NCBI GenBank assembly: GCA_026125285.1
Contig: JAHCLO010000003.1
Coordinates: forward strand, 309,331 to 373,330
Reading direction: 5' to 3'
DNA: 64,000 nt
From: Verrucomicrobiia bacterium
GTDB taxonomy: Bacteria; Verrucomicrobiota; Verrucomicrobiia; Limisphaerales; JADLHS01
A program made the translations under genes and the position numbers. Of this stretch, positions 37,335 to 46,341 are shown piece by piece. The notes beneath the pieces were generated by a model. It saw nothing but the letters and a program-made list of their open reading frames with translations. It made no database searches and was not told the origin of the DNA. Positions within the stretch are counted from its first letter, which is position 1; the number at the start of each line of letters is the position of its first letter.

Positions 37335-37541
37335 ATGATGAATCCGCAAGCTGCTCTGGAGGCGCAGATCGCGCGTTATCGGGCGATGACGCCGGAGCAG
37401 CGCGTATTGACGGCGCTGCGCTTGCACGAGCTGGCCTGTGAGATGGCGCGGGTCGGGATTCGACGGCAAAATCCCAACGCCAATCCTCAAGAGGTCGAGC
37501 GCTTGTTGCATGAGCGACTCGAACTCGCTCGCGCCGCATGA
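37335..37541 (+). CDS. 68-aa helical protein, possible partner of the nucleotidyltransferase
   Basis: Almost wholly helical and charged: AALEAQIARYRAMTPEQRVLTALRLHELACEMARVGIRRQNPNANPQEVERLL. I do not know a named family with confidence. The order (small helical gene overlapping a nucleotidyltransferase-like gene by ATGA) suggests an antitoxin-toxin pair, with this as the antitoxin candidate. It starts directly at the hicB stop. Confidence 0.6.
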   Translation: MMNPQAALEAQIARYRAMTPEQRVLTALRLHELACEMARVGIRRQNPNANPQEVERLLHERLELARAA

Positions 37542-38110
37542 CGGAGCAGGAATTGTTGCTGGACTGTCTGCGACGGCTGAACAGCCAGAACATCGCTTAC
37601 ATGCTCACGGGCTCGATGGCCAGCAACGCCTGGGGCATCCCGCGCACCACCCACGATTTGGACTTCGTTGTCCAATTGCCACCGGCGCAGATCGCGAGCT
37701 TTGTCGCCGCCTTCCAATCCGAGGATTATTTTGTGGACGAGGCGATGGTGCGTTCCGCTTACCAACCGCCAAATCAATTCAATGTCCTTCACATTCCCTC
37801 CGCGCTGAAGGTGGATTTCTGGGTTCTGAAAGCCGATGTGTTCGAGCGCGAGATGTTTCGGCGGAAGGTGCAGGACACCTGGCTCGGGGAGCCGGTGTGG
37901 ATTGCCACCGCGGAAGATGTTGTGCTTCACAAACTGTTATGGAACCGATTGACTCCCTCGGACCGTCAATTGGGCGATGTTGCGGGGGTGGTGGCCGTTC
38001 AACAGGGGAAATTGGATCAAAACTATATGCGCCGGTGGGCGATTGAGTTAGGCGTGACGGCAGAACTGGAACAGGCGCTATCAGGCTCGTTACGCCCGAA
38101 ACATACATGA
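37538..38110 (+). CDS. Nucleotidyltransferase-superfamily protein (AbiEii/DUF6036-like)
   Basis: 190 residues. The N-terminus has the nucleotidyltransferase signature YMLTGSMASNAWGIPRTTHDLDFVV (G-S motif followed by D-x-D), then a strand with the third acidic position (LKVDFWVLK). A C-terminal helical part (AEDVVLHKLLWNR.....RQLGDVAGVVAVQ) matches AbiEii-type and minimal-nucleotidyltransferase toxins. It could modify tRNA or another nucleic acid, or act on a small molecule. It overlaps its neighbours on both sides by ATGA, an unusually tight arrangement with the carbamoyltransferase that follows. Confidence 0.75.
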   Translation: MTEQELLLDCLRRLNSQNIAYMLTGSMASNAWGIPRTTHDLDFVVQLPPAQIASFVAAFQSEDYFVDEAMVRSAYQPPNQFNVLHIPSALKVDFWVLKADVFEREMFRRKVQDTWLGEPVWIATAEDVVLHKLLWNRLTPSDRQLGDVAGVVAVQQGKLDQNYMRRWAIELGVTAELEQALSGSLRPKHT

Positions 38111-40008
38111 GTCGCCCCGTCAGCATCCTCGGCATCTCGGCGTTTTATCACGACAGTGCTGCGTGCCTCGTGCGCGACGGGCAAATCATTGCGGCCGCCC
38201 AGGAGGAACGGTTCACGCGCAAGAAGCATGACGCCAACTTTCCCAAGCACGCCGTCGAATACTGCCTGCGGGAGGGCGGACTCCAGCTCGCCGACCTGGA
38301 ATACGTGGCGTTCTACGAAAAGCCATTTCTCAAGTTTGACCGGATTCTGCACAGCTATCTCGCCTACGCGCCGCGTGGCCTGAAAACTTTCCTGATGGCG
38401 ATTCCGCTCTGGATTCGCGAGCGCGTCTGGATGAAGACGCTGATTCAAGAAGAACTGGGATCCATGTCTGGTAGCCGCCGACGTGAGGAGGCGGAAAGCG
38501 TGGCAACCACCGACGCCCCGCCTCGTCACCTCGGCGGCTACAAAATCCTTTTTCCTGAACACCATGAGTCGCACGCGGCTTCGGCGTTTTTTCCATCGCC
38601 GTATCCCGAGGCGGCGTTTCTCACGGTGGACGGCGTGGGCGAGTGGACGACCACGAGCTATGGCGCGGGCCGCGGGAATCAGATCGAGATGCTCGGTGAA
38701 CTGCATTTCCCGCACTCGCTCGGGCTGCTGTATTCGGCGTTCACTTACTTCACGGGCTTCCGGGTCAATTCCGGTGAATACAAGCTCATGGGCCTGGCGC
38801 CCTACGGCGAGCCGAAATACGTGGATGTCATCCTGCGCGAGTTGATTGATCTCAAGGAGGATGGCTCGTTCCGCCTCAACATGAAGTATTTCAACTACGG
38901 CGTCGGGTTGACGATGACCAACGCTGCTTTCGCCAAGTTGTTCGGTCGCCCGCCGCGCAAGCCGGAATCCAAACTCACGCAACACGACATGGATTTGGCG
39001 CGCTCGATTCAGGACGTGACGGAGGAAATCATGTTTCGCATGGCGAAGCATGTGCGGCAGGAAACTGGATTGAAGAATCTCTGCCTTGCGGGTGGCGTGG
39101 CGTTGAACTGCGTGGCGAACGGAAAAATCCTCCGCGAAGGCATCTTCGACCACATCTGGATTCAACCCGCTGCGGGCGATGCGGGTGGCGCGCTCGGCGC
39201 GGCAATGTTTGCCTGGCATCAGGTGCTGGGCAATGAACGCGAGGCGGATGGCGTGCATGATTCCCAGCGCGGCTCGTATCTCGGCCCGGATTTTTCGCGC
39301 GATGAAATCCACGCTTATCTCACCAGCAACAATATCCCTTTCACCGAGTTGAGCGATGCGGAGTTGCCGGAGAAAATCGCCGACCTCATCAAGGCTGAAA
39401 AAGTCATCGGCTGGTTTCACGGGCGGATGGAGTTTGGTCCGCGCGCACTGGGCGGGCGCAGCATCATCGGCGACGCGCAATCGCCCAAGATGCAGGAGGT
39501 GATGAATCTGAAGATCAAGTTCCGCGAGAGCTTTCGGCCGTTTGCGCCGAGTGTACTGCGTGAGAAGTGCGCGGAGTGGTTTGAGCTCAAGGAAGAAAGC
39601 CCCTACATGCTGCTCGTTGCGCCCGTGGCGAAATCCCGCCAGCGCGAGATGACAGCGGAGGAGCAAAAGCGGTTTGGCCTGGAAAAGTTGCTCGCCATCC
39701 GCTCCACCATTCCCGCCGTGACGCATGTGGATTATTCCGCCCGGGTGCAGACGGTGACGGAGGATCACAATCCGATGTATTACCGGATGATCAAGAAGTT
39801 CGATGAGAAGTACGGCTGCCCGGTGATCATCAACACGTCCTTCAATGTCCGCGGTGAACCCATCGTCGGCACGCCAGAACATGCCTACGTTTGCTTCATG
39901 CGAACGAACATGGACTATCTGTTGCTCGGGAACTTTCTCCTAGAGAAGAAGGACCAAAGTCCGCTCGACAAGGACATCAACTGGCTGAAGGAATTTGAGT
40001 TGGATTAA
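38107..40008 (+). CDS. Carbamoyltransferase of the NodU/TobZ family
   Basis: 633 residues. N-terminal Kae1-like domain (ILGISAFYHDSAACLVRDG, EERFTRKKHD, FPEHHESHAASAFFPSP with metal-binding His, LTVDGVGEW) and C-terminal carbamoyltransferase domain (WFHGRMEFGPRALGGRSIIGD, FRPFAPSVL, YYRMIKKFDEKYGCPVIINTSFN). Transfers carbamoyl from carbamoyl phosphate to a hydroxyl, usually on a sugar or natural product. About 24 residues (121-145, SGSRRREEAESVATTDAPPR) come from a 71-bp palindromic repeat inserted in frame just before FPEHHESH. Next to LPS-kinase-like genes, an envelope glycan substrate is plausible. Confidence 0.9.
   Translation: MSRPVSILGISAFYHDSAACLVRDGQIIAAAQEERFTRKKHDANFPKHAVEYCLREGGLQLADLEYVAFYEKPFLKFDRILHSYLAYAPRGLKTFLMAIPLWIRERVWMKTLIQEELGSMSGSRRREEAESVATTDAPPRHLGGYKILFPEHHESHAASAFFPSPYPEAAFLTVDGVGEWTTTSYGAGRGNQIEMLGELHFPHSLGLLYSAFTYFTGFRVNSGEYKLMGLAPYGEPKYVDVILRELIDLKEDGSFRLNMKYFNYGVGLTMTNAAFAKLFGRPPRKPESKLTQHDMDLARSIQDVTEEIMFRMAKHVRQETGLKNLCLAGGVALNCVANGKILREGIFDHIWIQPAAGDAGGALGAAMFAWHQVLGNEREADGVHDSQRGSYLGPDFSRDEIHAYLTSNNIPFTELSDAELPEKIADLIKAEKVIGWFHGRMEFGPRALGGRSIIGDAQSPKMQEVMNLKIKFRESFRPFAPSVLREKCAEWFELKEESPYMLLVAPVAKSRQREMTAEEQKRFGLEKLLAIRSTIPAVTHVDYSARVQTVTEDHNPMYYRMIKKFDEKYGCPVIINTSFNVRGEPIVGTPEHAYVCFMRTNMDYLLLGNFLLEKKDQSPLDKDINWLKEFELD
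38471..38541. repeat. 71-bp palindromic repeat inside the carbamoyltransferase gene
   Basis: Starts GTAGCCGCCGACGTGAGGAG and ends TCACCTCGGCGGCTAC; the arms are near-perfect inverted copies. Same length and ends as 13641-13711. It is translated as part of the enzyme without breaking the frame. Confidence 0.85.
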
Positions 40009-40101
40009 GGACGCCAACGGCGATGGACTCTATTCCAGCGGACCTTGGCGGAACCAACGAGCGCATGGATTCAAGTTCCCGTGGGCGCCGGTTCAACCGA
40101 C

Positions 40102-40917
40102 TCAAAGCATTGCCTCCAGCCGTTCCATAATGCGGGTCTTGCCAAGCGGTGACGAATCGCCGCGAGGTTGCCAGCGACGAATCCATCCAAGGAGCCCAGC
40201 ACCGTGGATTGCTTCCTGGGCGGCTTGACGCAGCAGAGACTTGTTTAGGTATCCGGCCACAAAGGCTCGCAGAAACGCATCGGGAGCGCCTTGGTTCGCG
40301 CGCGCCAACGAGGTCGCGATCCCGGCAAGCTCCCGCGCCACGGCTTTGATGACTGGATAGCCGGGCTTGAAACCGTGTTCCAGATCGAAGGCCACAAGCC
40401 GGTCTCCGACGACAAAGAAGTGCTTGATCTGACCATGTTCATGAACGAGCAGCGGTTCCTTGAGTTCCATGGCGCGGCGGTGCCGGCGACTCAACGAGCC
40501 CCCCAACGCTTCAACCAACGCCAGTTTCGCCTCCATGGGCCGGCGTGCATCCGTCAGGGCTTCGGAGAGCAGCGGGGCTTCACAATACCCCAGCCAAAGC
40601 GCGGGCATCGCGATGCCCGCGGGCAAGGGACGCGCGAAGTGCGGGATGACCTCGAAACCTTCGCGCTCCCAAAGCACAAGATTGAGTTTCTCCGTGGCGC
40701 AACGGATGGCCGCAGTGGCGCCCCGTTTGCCCTCAAGTACTCGCTCGGAGAAATGCTTCAAACCTTCGCGCACGCGGGAACGGCGCGGGCGATAGACTTT
40801 GAGCACCAGCGGCGGTTGCTCGCGCGGAAAATAGTAGAGGACGTTGCCCGTGCCACCACGGCCTCCAGCCTGGAGGATTTCGGCGCCCGCGGGCAGCTTT
40901 GTCAGCGCAGGTGACAT
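40102..40917 (-). CDS. LPS-kinase-like protein, first of two
   Basis: About 271 residues with a compact protein-kinase-like fold. Pieces seen: a glycine-rich start (GGRGGTGNVLYYF), PPLVLKVYRP with the ATP-binding Lys, LLVHEHGQIKHFFVVGDRLVAFDLEHGF as catalytic loop and metal site (HEHGxIKH and FDLEHGF). This resembles Kdo/heptose kinases (KdkA/WaaP type) acting on LPS core, but the substrate is not readable. ATG 40917 was preferred to a GTG 36 bases earlier. It lies just downstream of a sister gene on the same strand and converges with the carbamoyltransferase. Confidence 0.72.
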   Translation of the reverse strand: MSPALTKLPAGAEILQAGGRGGTGNVLYYFPREQPPLVLKVYRPRRSRVREGLKHFSERVLEGKRGATAAIRCATEKLNLVLWEREGFEVIPHFARPLPAGIAMPALWLGYCEAPLLSEALTDARRPMEAKLALVEALGGSLSRRHRRAMELKEPLLVHEHGQIKHFFVVGDRLVAFDLEHGFKPGYPVIKAVARELAGIATSLARANQGAPDAFLRAFVAGYLNKSLLRQAAQEAIHGAGLLGWIRRWQPRGDSSPLGKTRIMERLEAML

Positions 40918-40980
40918 CAGACTTGGCGCGCAACGGCAGACGTGTTTGCCCACCGGTTGGCGATGGCGCCAGGGATTGAT

Positions 40981-41832
40981 TCAGGCGTTGATGCGCTCCA
41001 ACTGTTCACGAATCAAGCGGGCCACGCTGTATTTGCTGGACGGTTTCCGGGCCTTGGCTTTGAAGGCACGGTCACAAGCCCGGCCAAAACGATGCAGCAG
41101 GTTGGGATGCCGCCAGAAGTAGTCATGGGCCTGGCGCAGGCGTTCCTTGACCGGGTAGTGGCGCACGGTTTCTTCGATCAATGGCCCACTAATTTCCGGG
41201 GGCGTGCTTTTCCGCAAGAACCACAGGTATTGAATGATCTCATGGGATACATGCTGCGCCACCCGGCGCGGGCTGCGGAAAGCCATCTCGAAATCGAACC
41301 AGAGAAAACTGCCATCCGGCAGGATCATGACGTGTTTGCCATCGCCGTTTTCATGGACGAGACGGGGCTCGCGTTCGCGGATGGCGATATCGTGCCGACG
41401 ACTCCACTCCTGCAACCAGCGCCGGTAAAGCGCCAACCGCTCCCCAGCGGATTTGGATTGGTCGTTCAACCAATCAATCAACTTCGGTGCCGCCACGTAC
41501 TCGAAGAGCAAGTAACCGCCCTCGGGACAACCGGGAGCTTCGACACGGACCTCCGGATAAATATCGAACACCCGGAAGCCGTGCTTGCGCCAGAGTGCCA
41601 GACACTCCATTTCAACGCGCAGCCGGGTTTTGGGCATGTAGGAAGTCTGACCGGCCAGGAGGACATTTTCGAGACTCTTGGTGAGACACGAGAACCAGCC
41701 GCGACTGCCGTAATACACTTTCAGGACCGCGGTGCCGTCCCGGAACGGAATTTTGTAGAGATAATTCCCGTTCTGAAGGAGCAAGCAGGGCTTCAGGTCG
41801 GCGAATCGAATCACTTCATGGCTTCCGCTCAT
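40981..41832 (-). CDS. LPS-kinase-like protein, second of two
   Basis: 283 residues. Stronger kinase signature than its sister: GTAVLKVYYGSRGWFSCLTKS (ATP Lys), RVEMECLALWRKHGFRVFDIYPEV, GGYLLFEYV (hinge), RLVHENGDGKHVMIL (catalytic loop, about residue 160) and FLWFDFEMAF (metal-binding Asp, about 175). KdkA/RIO-like architecture. It probably phosphorylates a lipid or sugar in the envelope. About 65 bp separate it from the downstream sister, so the pair is likely an operon from a tandem duplication. Confidence 0.75.
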   Translation of the reverse strand: MSGSHEVIRFADLKPCLLLQNGNYLYKIPFRDGTAVLKVYYGSRGWFSCLTKSLENVLLAGQTSYMPKTRLRVEMECLALWRKHGFRVFDIYPEVRVEAPGCPEGGYLLFEYVAAPKLIDWLNDQSKSAGERLALYRRWLQEWSRRHDIAIREREPRLVHENGDGKHVMILPDGSFLWFDFEMAFRSPRRVAQHVSHEIIQYLWFLRKSTPPEISGPLIEETVRHYPVKERLRQAHDYFWRHPNLLHRFGRACDRAFKAKARKPSSKYSVARLIREQLERINA

Positions 41833-42164
41833 CTGGCTAATTCTGTCAGTTTGCAGTCAATTGTTCCGTCCGCATCCACATCGCGCAAGAACGCAACGCA
41901 TAAAGCCATTCCGACCGCAAGGTGTCAACGCCTGAACCGACGCCAACCGACGGGTGAAGCCGTTCCTGCGCGTGGTTCGCCCCAGGGCCGAGGCCCGCCG
42001 GCTGGGGATTTCCCGGGCTCAGATTGAACGAAGGGCGATCCGGCGGGTCGAAACAGAGTGCAAATCGAGGCGCTGCGGCAGGCGAAAAGCCCGCGCGGCG
42101 TAGCCGGATCGGCAGTGGCTTCAATACACTTCACCCCGGTGGATGAGCGGATCAATTGTAATCT
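41833..42164. other. Divergent intergenic region
   Basis: 332 bp between two divergent genes. No gene, hairpin terminator or recognisable repeat family was found; promoters for both neighbours presumably lie here. A GC-rich stretch (41985-42025) could form weak stems. Confidence 0.5.
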
Positions 42165-43499
42165 ATGTGTGCAAAGCGATGGTTCGGATTTCTTTTTGCG
42201 GCGGTCGCCGTGGTGGGTTTGCTGGGCGTGGGCTGGCATTACTCCAGTCCGGCCTTCACGCGCGGTCCCTACCTGCAAGAAAGCACCCCTACCAGCATCG
42301 TCATCCGTTGGCGCACAGCGCGTCCGGCCAGAACCGCCGTCCGTTACGGTTTGTCGCCAGATCAGCTTGCGTTGCGCGAGACTTCGCACATGGCGGACAC
42401 AGATCACGGAGTCCGACTATCTGCACTCCAACCGGGCACACGCTACTACTACACGATTGACGCGCCACACATGGCGCCGTGGCGCAAACCGCAAACGCAC
42501 AGCTTTGTCACCCCGCCGCAGTCTGGGAGTCCTGCTCCCGTGCGCATTTGGGTGCTCGGGGATTCCGGCACCCAGCGGCGGGAGCAACGGGCGGTTCGCG
42601 AGGCTTTCTATCAATTCAGCCGCCCGCGACCGGCCGATCTCTGGCTGATGCTGGGCGATAATGCTTACCGCAAAGGCACCGATACCGAGTATCAGAACGC
42701 GTTGTTCGATTTCTATTCCGATTTGCTGTGCGCAGCCCCATTGTGGCCCACCTTGGGTAATCACGATGCCCGCAGTGCCGACTCCGCCACGCAGACCGGC
42801 GTCTATTTCGACATCTTCAATCTACCCGCCCAAGGGCAGTGCGGCGGGGTAATGTCCGGCACCGAAGCTTACTATGCGTTTGACCACGCAGATATTCATT
42901 TCGTGTGCCTGGACTCCGAGGGGAGCGATCGTTCGCCGGATGGACCGATGCTCACGTGGCTCAAGCAGGATTTGGCGCGAAATCAACAACCCTGGACGGT
43001 GGCTTTCTGGCATCAACCGCCTTACACGAAAGGTTCTCACGATTCGGACAAGGAGTCGCCGATGCAGGAAATGCGCGCGCATGCACTGCCGATTCTGGAA
43101 GCCGCGGGTGTGGACCTGGTGTTGAGCGGCCACAGCCACACCTACGAACGCTCTTATCTGCTCGACGGGCACTACGGATCATCTGACACTTTTTCCGGGT
43201 CAATGATCAAGAACCGTGGCGACGGGCGACCGGACGGTTCGGGACCTTTCGTGAAGCCCGCCGGCAACCAGCCTCACGCGGGGACGGTGTATGTAGTGGC
43301 CGGCAGTTCCGGCCAATCCAGCCGTCTGAACGCCACGCCCCATCCGGCCATGTGTGTTTCGCTCAATGTGGCCGGATCGCTGGTCCTCGATGTGGCTGGG
43401 TTGCGGCTGGATGCCAGATTCCTAGATGAAAGCGGACACGTTCGGGATCACTTTGTGATCCTCAAGGAGCAGGAGGGCGGCTCCGGCCACGGGGGATGA
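42165..43499 (+). CDS. Secreted purple-acid-phosphatase-like metallophosphoesterase
   Basis: 444 residues. N-terminal signal or membrane anchor (WFGFLFAAVAVVGLLGVGWH), a fibronectin-like PAP N-domain (TRGPYLQESTPTSIVIRWRT to GTRYYYTID), then the calcineurin-like core with dinuclear metal motifs: LGDSGT (about 132), GDNAY (163), GNHDA (198), FWHQPPYTKG and SGHSHTYERS (321). Removes phosphate from an unknown extracytoplasmic substrate. It stands divergent from the LPS-kinase-like pair, and an LTA-synthase-like gene follows after 143 bp. Confidence 0.9.
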   Translation: MCAKRWFGFLFAAVAVVGLLGVGWHYSSPAFTRGPYLQESTPTSIVIRWRTARPARTAVRYGLSPDQLALRETSHMADTDHGVRLSALQPGTRYYYTIDAPHMAPWRKPQTHSFVTPPQSGSPAPVRIWVLGDSGTQRREQRAVREAFYQFSRPRPADLWLMLGDNAYRKGTDTEYQNALFDFYSDLLCAAPLWPTLGNHDARSADSATQTGVYFDIFNLPAQGQCGGVMSGTEAYYAFDHADIHFVCLDSEGSDRSPDGPMLTWLKQDLARNQQPWTVAFWHQPPYTKGSHDSDKESPMQEMRAHALPILEAAGVDLVLSGHSHTYERSYLLDGHYGSSDTFSGSMIKNRGDGRPDGSGPFVKPAGNQPHAGTVYVVAGSSGQSSRLNATPHPAMCVSLNVAGSLVLDVAGLRLDARFLDESGHVRDHFVILKEQEGGSGHGG

Positions 43500-43642
43500 T
43501 ACTCCGCATAAATCCCAAGCCCTTCCTCCGCAAGCCGCAGTCCAACGACCACTCGAACTCGAGTGAGTGGCGCGCAGCAGGAAAGAACCCATACTCATTG
43601 TCACAGGCACGCGACTTCGGGCAATAGACTACTTCCACTTTG

Positions 43643-45568
43643 ATGAACAAGCTCATTGAGTCCCGCTTCGGCGGAGTCGTCGTTCTTTATCTGATTTTTG
43701 TGACCATCGCGGGTCTGACGCGGCTGGCGTTGCTGGTTCACGCCTTCCCGTCGGTGGATGCCGCTCCGCTCAAGTTGCTGGGCATTTTCGGATACGGGCT
43801 GCTGTTCGACATGGCGGCGGCGGCGTATGCCAGCCTGCCGTTGGTCCTCTACCTCATGGTGCTTCCGCAACGCTGGCTCGCGAGCCGCGCGCATCGCTTG
43901 ATGAGTGGTGCGCTTTTCGCGGTGACGATTTACCTGCTGCTGTTCGGCGCAGCGGCCGAATGGTTCTTCTGGGAGGAATTTGACTCGCGCTTCAATTTCA
44001 TTGCCGTGGATTACCTGATCTACACCAACGAGGTGATTGGCAATATCCGGGAGTCGTATCCGTTGCCGGCGATTCTCGCCGGATTAACGGGGCTGACGGG
44101 CGTGGTTTTCTTCGGGTTATGGAAGACGCGGTTGCTCCAGCGATGGTTTGCCGAGGCGGACGGCGCGCGGGCAGGGCGCACCGCCGGCCTGGCCTGGCTG
44201 GCCTTGCCTCTGGCGTTCCAATTGGGGCTTTCCAATCGCTTGGCACCCGAATTCGGCAATGCCTACAACCAGGAACTCGCCCGCAACGGGCTTTATGCGT
44301 TCTGCGCCGCTTACTGGGACAACGAGTTAGAATATAACCGGTTCTATCCCACGTTGCCGGTGCCACGGGCATTTGAACATCTGCGGCCCTTGTTGACCCG
44401 GGACACTAACAATTTCACCGGCCGGGAGTTGACCGACATCACACGGCGCATCCCGGCGTCCGGTCCCGAACAACAGTGGAACGTCATCCAACTCACGGTG
44501 GAAAGCCTCAGCGCGAAACTCCTCGGCAGCTTCGGCAACTCTGAGAATCTGACGCCCCATCTGGACCAGTTGGTTAGCGAGAGCCTGGTGTTCACCAACC
44601 TCTATGCCACCGGCACCCGCACCGTGCGCGGAATGGAGGCGCTGACCCTGAGTGTGCCGCCGACGCCCGGCCAGTCCATCGTGCGCCGCCCACGCAATGA
44701 GAATCTTTTTTCCCTCGGCGCATTGTTCCGCACTCGCGGTTACGACACGGCCTTCATCTATTCCGGCTTCGGTTACTTTGACAACATGAACGCGTTCTTC
44801 GCCGCCAACGGCTATCGCGTGATTGACCGATCCTCCGTGAAGCGCGACGACATTACTTACGCCACGGTGTGGGGTGCGTGCGATGAAGACCTTTATCGCT
44901 GGACGTTGCGCGAGGCAGACGCGGCCTTCGCGGCGGGAAAACCGTTTCACCATTTCGTGATGACGACCTCGAATCACCGCCCGTTTGGTTTTCCCGACGG
45001 CAAGATTGACCTGCCAGCCGGCTCGCGGCGCGGGGCGGTGAAATACACCGATTACGCCATCGGCCAGTTCCTGGCCGAGGCGAAAACGCGACCGTGGTTC
45101 ACCAACACGTTGTTTGTCATTGTGGGCGACCACTGCGCCAGCGCGGCAGGCAAAACGGCCCTGCCCGTTCCCGGCTTTCACATTCCGGCTTTGGTTTGGA
45201 ATCCGCTGCTGGTGTCTCCTCAACGCGTCGCCACGCTGTGCAGCCAGATTGACCTGCCGCCAACCCTGCTCGGCCTGATGAACTGGAACTACGACTCCCG
45301 CTTCCACGGGCGGGACGTGTTGGGCATGCAGCCGGAGGATGAGCGCGCGTTCATTGCCACCTACCAGCGGCTCGGCTATCTGCGGCCCGGCAAACTGGCG
45401 GTGCTCGAACCGGTGCGTCGCCACCGCCTCTTCACGTTCGCGGGGTTCGCTGACGAGGTGCGGCCCGCAGAGGAAGACGCCGAGTTTCTCGCCGAGGCCA
45501 TTGCAGAATACCAGACCGCCAGTTACCTGTTCTCCAAGGGGCTGAATCATGCACCCACTGCGCCGTAG
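43643..45568 (+). CDS. LTA-synthase-family phosphoglycerol/phosphoethanolamine transferase-like enzyme
   Basis: 641 residues. Five membrane helices occupy roughly residues 10-210, followed by an extracytoplasmic sulfatase-fold domain. Catalytic landmarks: QLTVESLSAKLLGSFG (metal Glu), ATGTRTVRGMEALTLS with the nucleophile Thr (about 327), HFVMTTSNHRPF and FVIVGDHCAS with metal His/Asp. Family members transfer glycerol phosphate or phosphoethanolamine to lipids and glycans; in this presumably Gram-negative cell a periplasmic glucan or LPS substrate is likely. ATG 43643 was chosen over a TTG directly before it. Overlaps the PAP2 gene by 20 bp. Confidence 0.87.
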   Translation: MNKLIESRFGGVVVLYLIFVTIAGLTRLALLVHAFPSVDAAPLKLLGIFGYGLLFDMAAAAYASLPLVLYLMVLPQRWLASRAHRLMSGALFAVTIYLLLFGAAAEWFFWEEFDSRFNFIAVDYLIYTNEVIGNIRESYPLPAILAGLTGLTGVVFFGLWKTRLLQRWFAEADGARAGRTAGLAWLALPLAFQLGLSNRLAPEFGNAYNQELARNGLYAFCAAYWDNELEYNRFYPTLPVPRAFEHLRPLLTRDTNNFTGRELTDITRRIPASGPEQQWNVIQLTVESLSAKLLGSFGNSENLTPHLDQLVSESLVFTNLYATGTRTVRGMEALTLSVPPTPGQSIVRRPRNENLFSLGALFRTRGYDTAFIYSGFGYFDNMNAFFAANGYRVIDRSSVKRDDITYATVWGACDEDLYRWTLREADAAFAAGKPFHHFVMTTSNHRPFGFPDGKIDLPAGSRRGAVKYTDYAIGQFLAEAKTRPWFTNTLFVIVGDHCASAAGKTALPVPGFHIPALVWNPLLVSPQRVATLCSQIDLPPTLLGLMNWNYDSRFHGRDVLGMQPEDERAFIATYQRLGYLRPGKLAVLEPVRRHRLFTFAGFADEVRPAEEDAEFLAEAIAEYQTASYLFSKGLNHAPTAP

Positions 45569-46310
45569 GCTGACGCGAATCCTTCTGCCGCTGGCGCTGC
45601 TGGCGGCCACTTTTGCAGCATTTGAGTTCACTGAATTCGACCTGTGGTTGCAGGACCACTTCTACAACTGGGAACGAAACGCCTGGGCGGTGGACAAGAA
45701 CGCGGTGCTGCCGCGGCTCCTGTTTTATACCGGACCAAAGGCGCTGCTGATTGTGCTTGGGGGTTACCTGTTGCTTGGCTTGCTGGCGCCCGCACGAAAC
45801 CGTCCGCGCTGGCTCATTCTGCCATGGCCGGTGCGCAAGGCATGGCTGGTGGCAATCACTCTTGCTGTGGTGCCAGCGAGCATCGCGATCATGAAAGCAC
45901 GATCCGACATCTACACCCCGGCGACCCTCGCTCGCTATCACGGTGGCAAGCCCTATCATCACGTCTTTGATCCATTACCGTCCGGGTGGCCACCGAATCG
46001 TGGCCACGGCTTCCCGGCCGGTCACGCCAGCGGGGGATTTGCGTTGATGAGCCTGTTCCATGCGTTTTCGGAGCGCCGCTGGCGCTGGGCGGGGCTGGCG
46101 TGCGGCCTCGTTTCTGGTTGGGCCATGGGATTGTATCAAATGCTCAAAGGCGCTCACTTTCTGAGCCACACGATTGTGACCATGTTGATCGCGTGGCTGG
46201 TCATTGAAGTGCTGGCGATCATTTTGAAAGTGAATTCGTCGGAAATACCAAGGCCGACAGGGACGCGATCGAGTTGTGATACGAAACGCCCAATCCCGGC
46301 AAACGGCTAA
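45549..46310 (+). CDS. PAP2-family membrane phosphatase
   Basis: 253 residues with about five to six membrane helices. The phosphatase motifs are present in variant form: IMKARSDIYTP (KxxxxxxxP-like), FPAGHASGGFAL (PSGH-type with catalytic His) and MLKGAHFLSHTIV (second catalytic His, with Lys in place of the usual Arg). Probably dephosphorylates undecaprenyl pyrophosphate or another lipid phosphate. Overlap with the transferase gene suggests it clears a lipid by-product of that reaction. The C-terminal 25 residues are basic and look unstructured. Confidence 0.87.
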   Translation: MHPLRRRLTRILLPLALLAATFAAFEFTEFDLWLQDHFYNWERNAWAVDKNAVLPRLLFYTGPKALLIVLGGYLLLGLLAPARNRPRWLILPWPVRKAWLVAITLAVVPASIAIMKARSDIYTPATLARYHGGKPYHHVFDPLPSGWPPNRGHGFPAGHASGGFALMSLFHAFSERRWRWAGLACGLVSGWAMGLYQMLKGAHFLSHTIVTMLIAWLVIEVLAIILKVNSSEIPRPTGTRSSCDTKRPIPANG

Positions 46311-46341
46311 CACTGCCACGAACCAATTGCCCAACGCGGCA

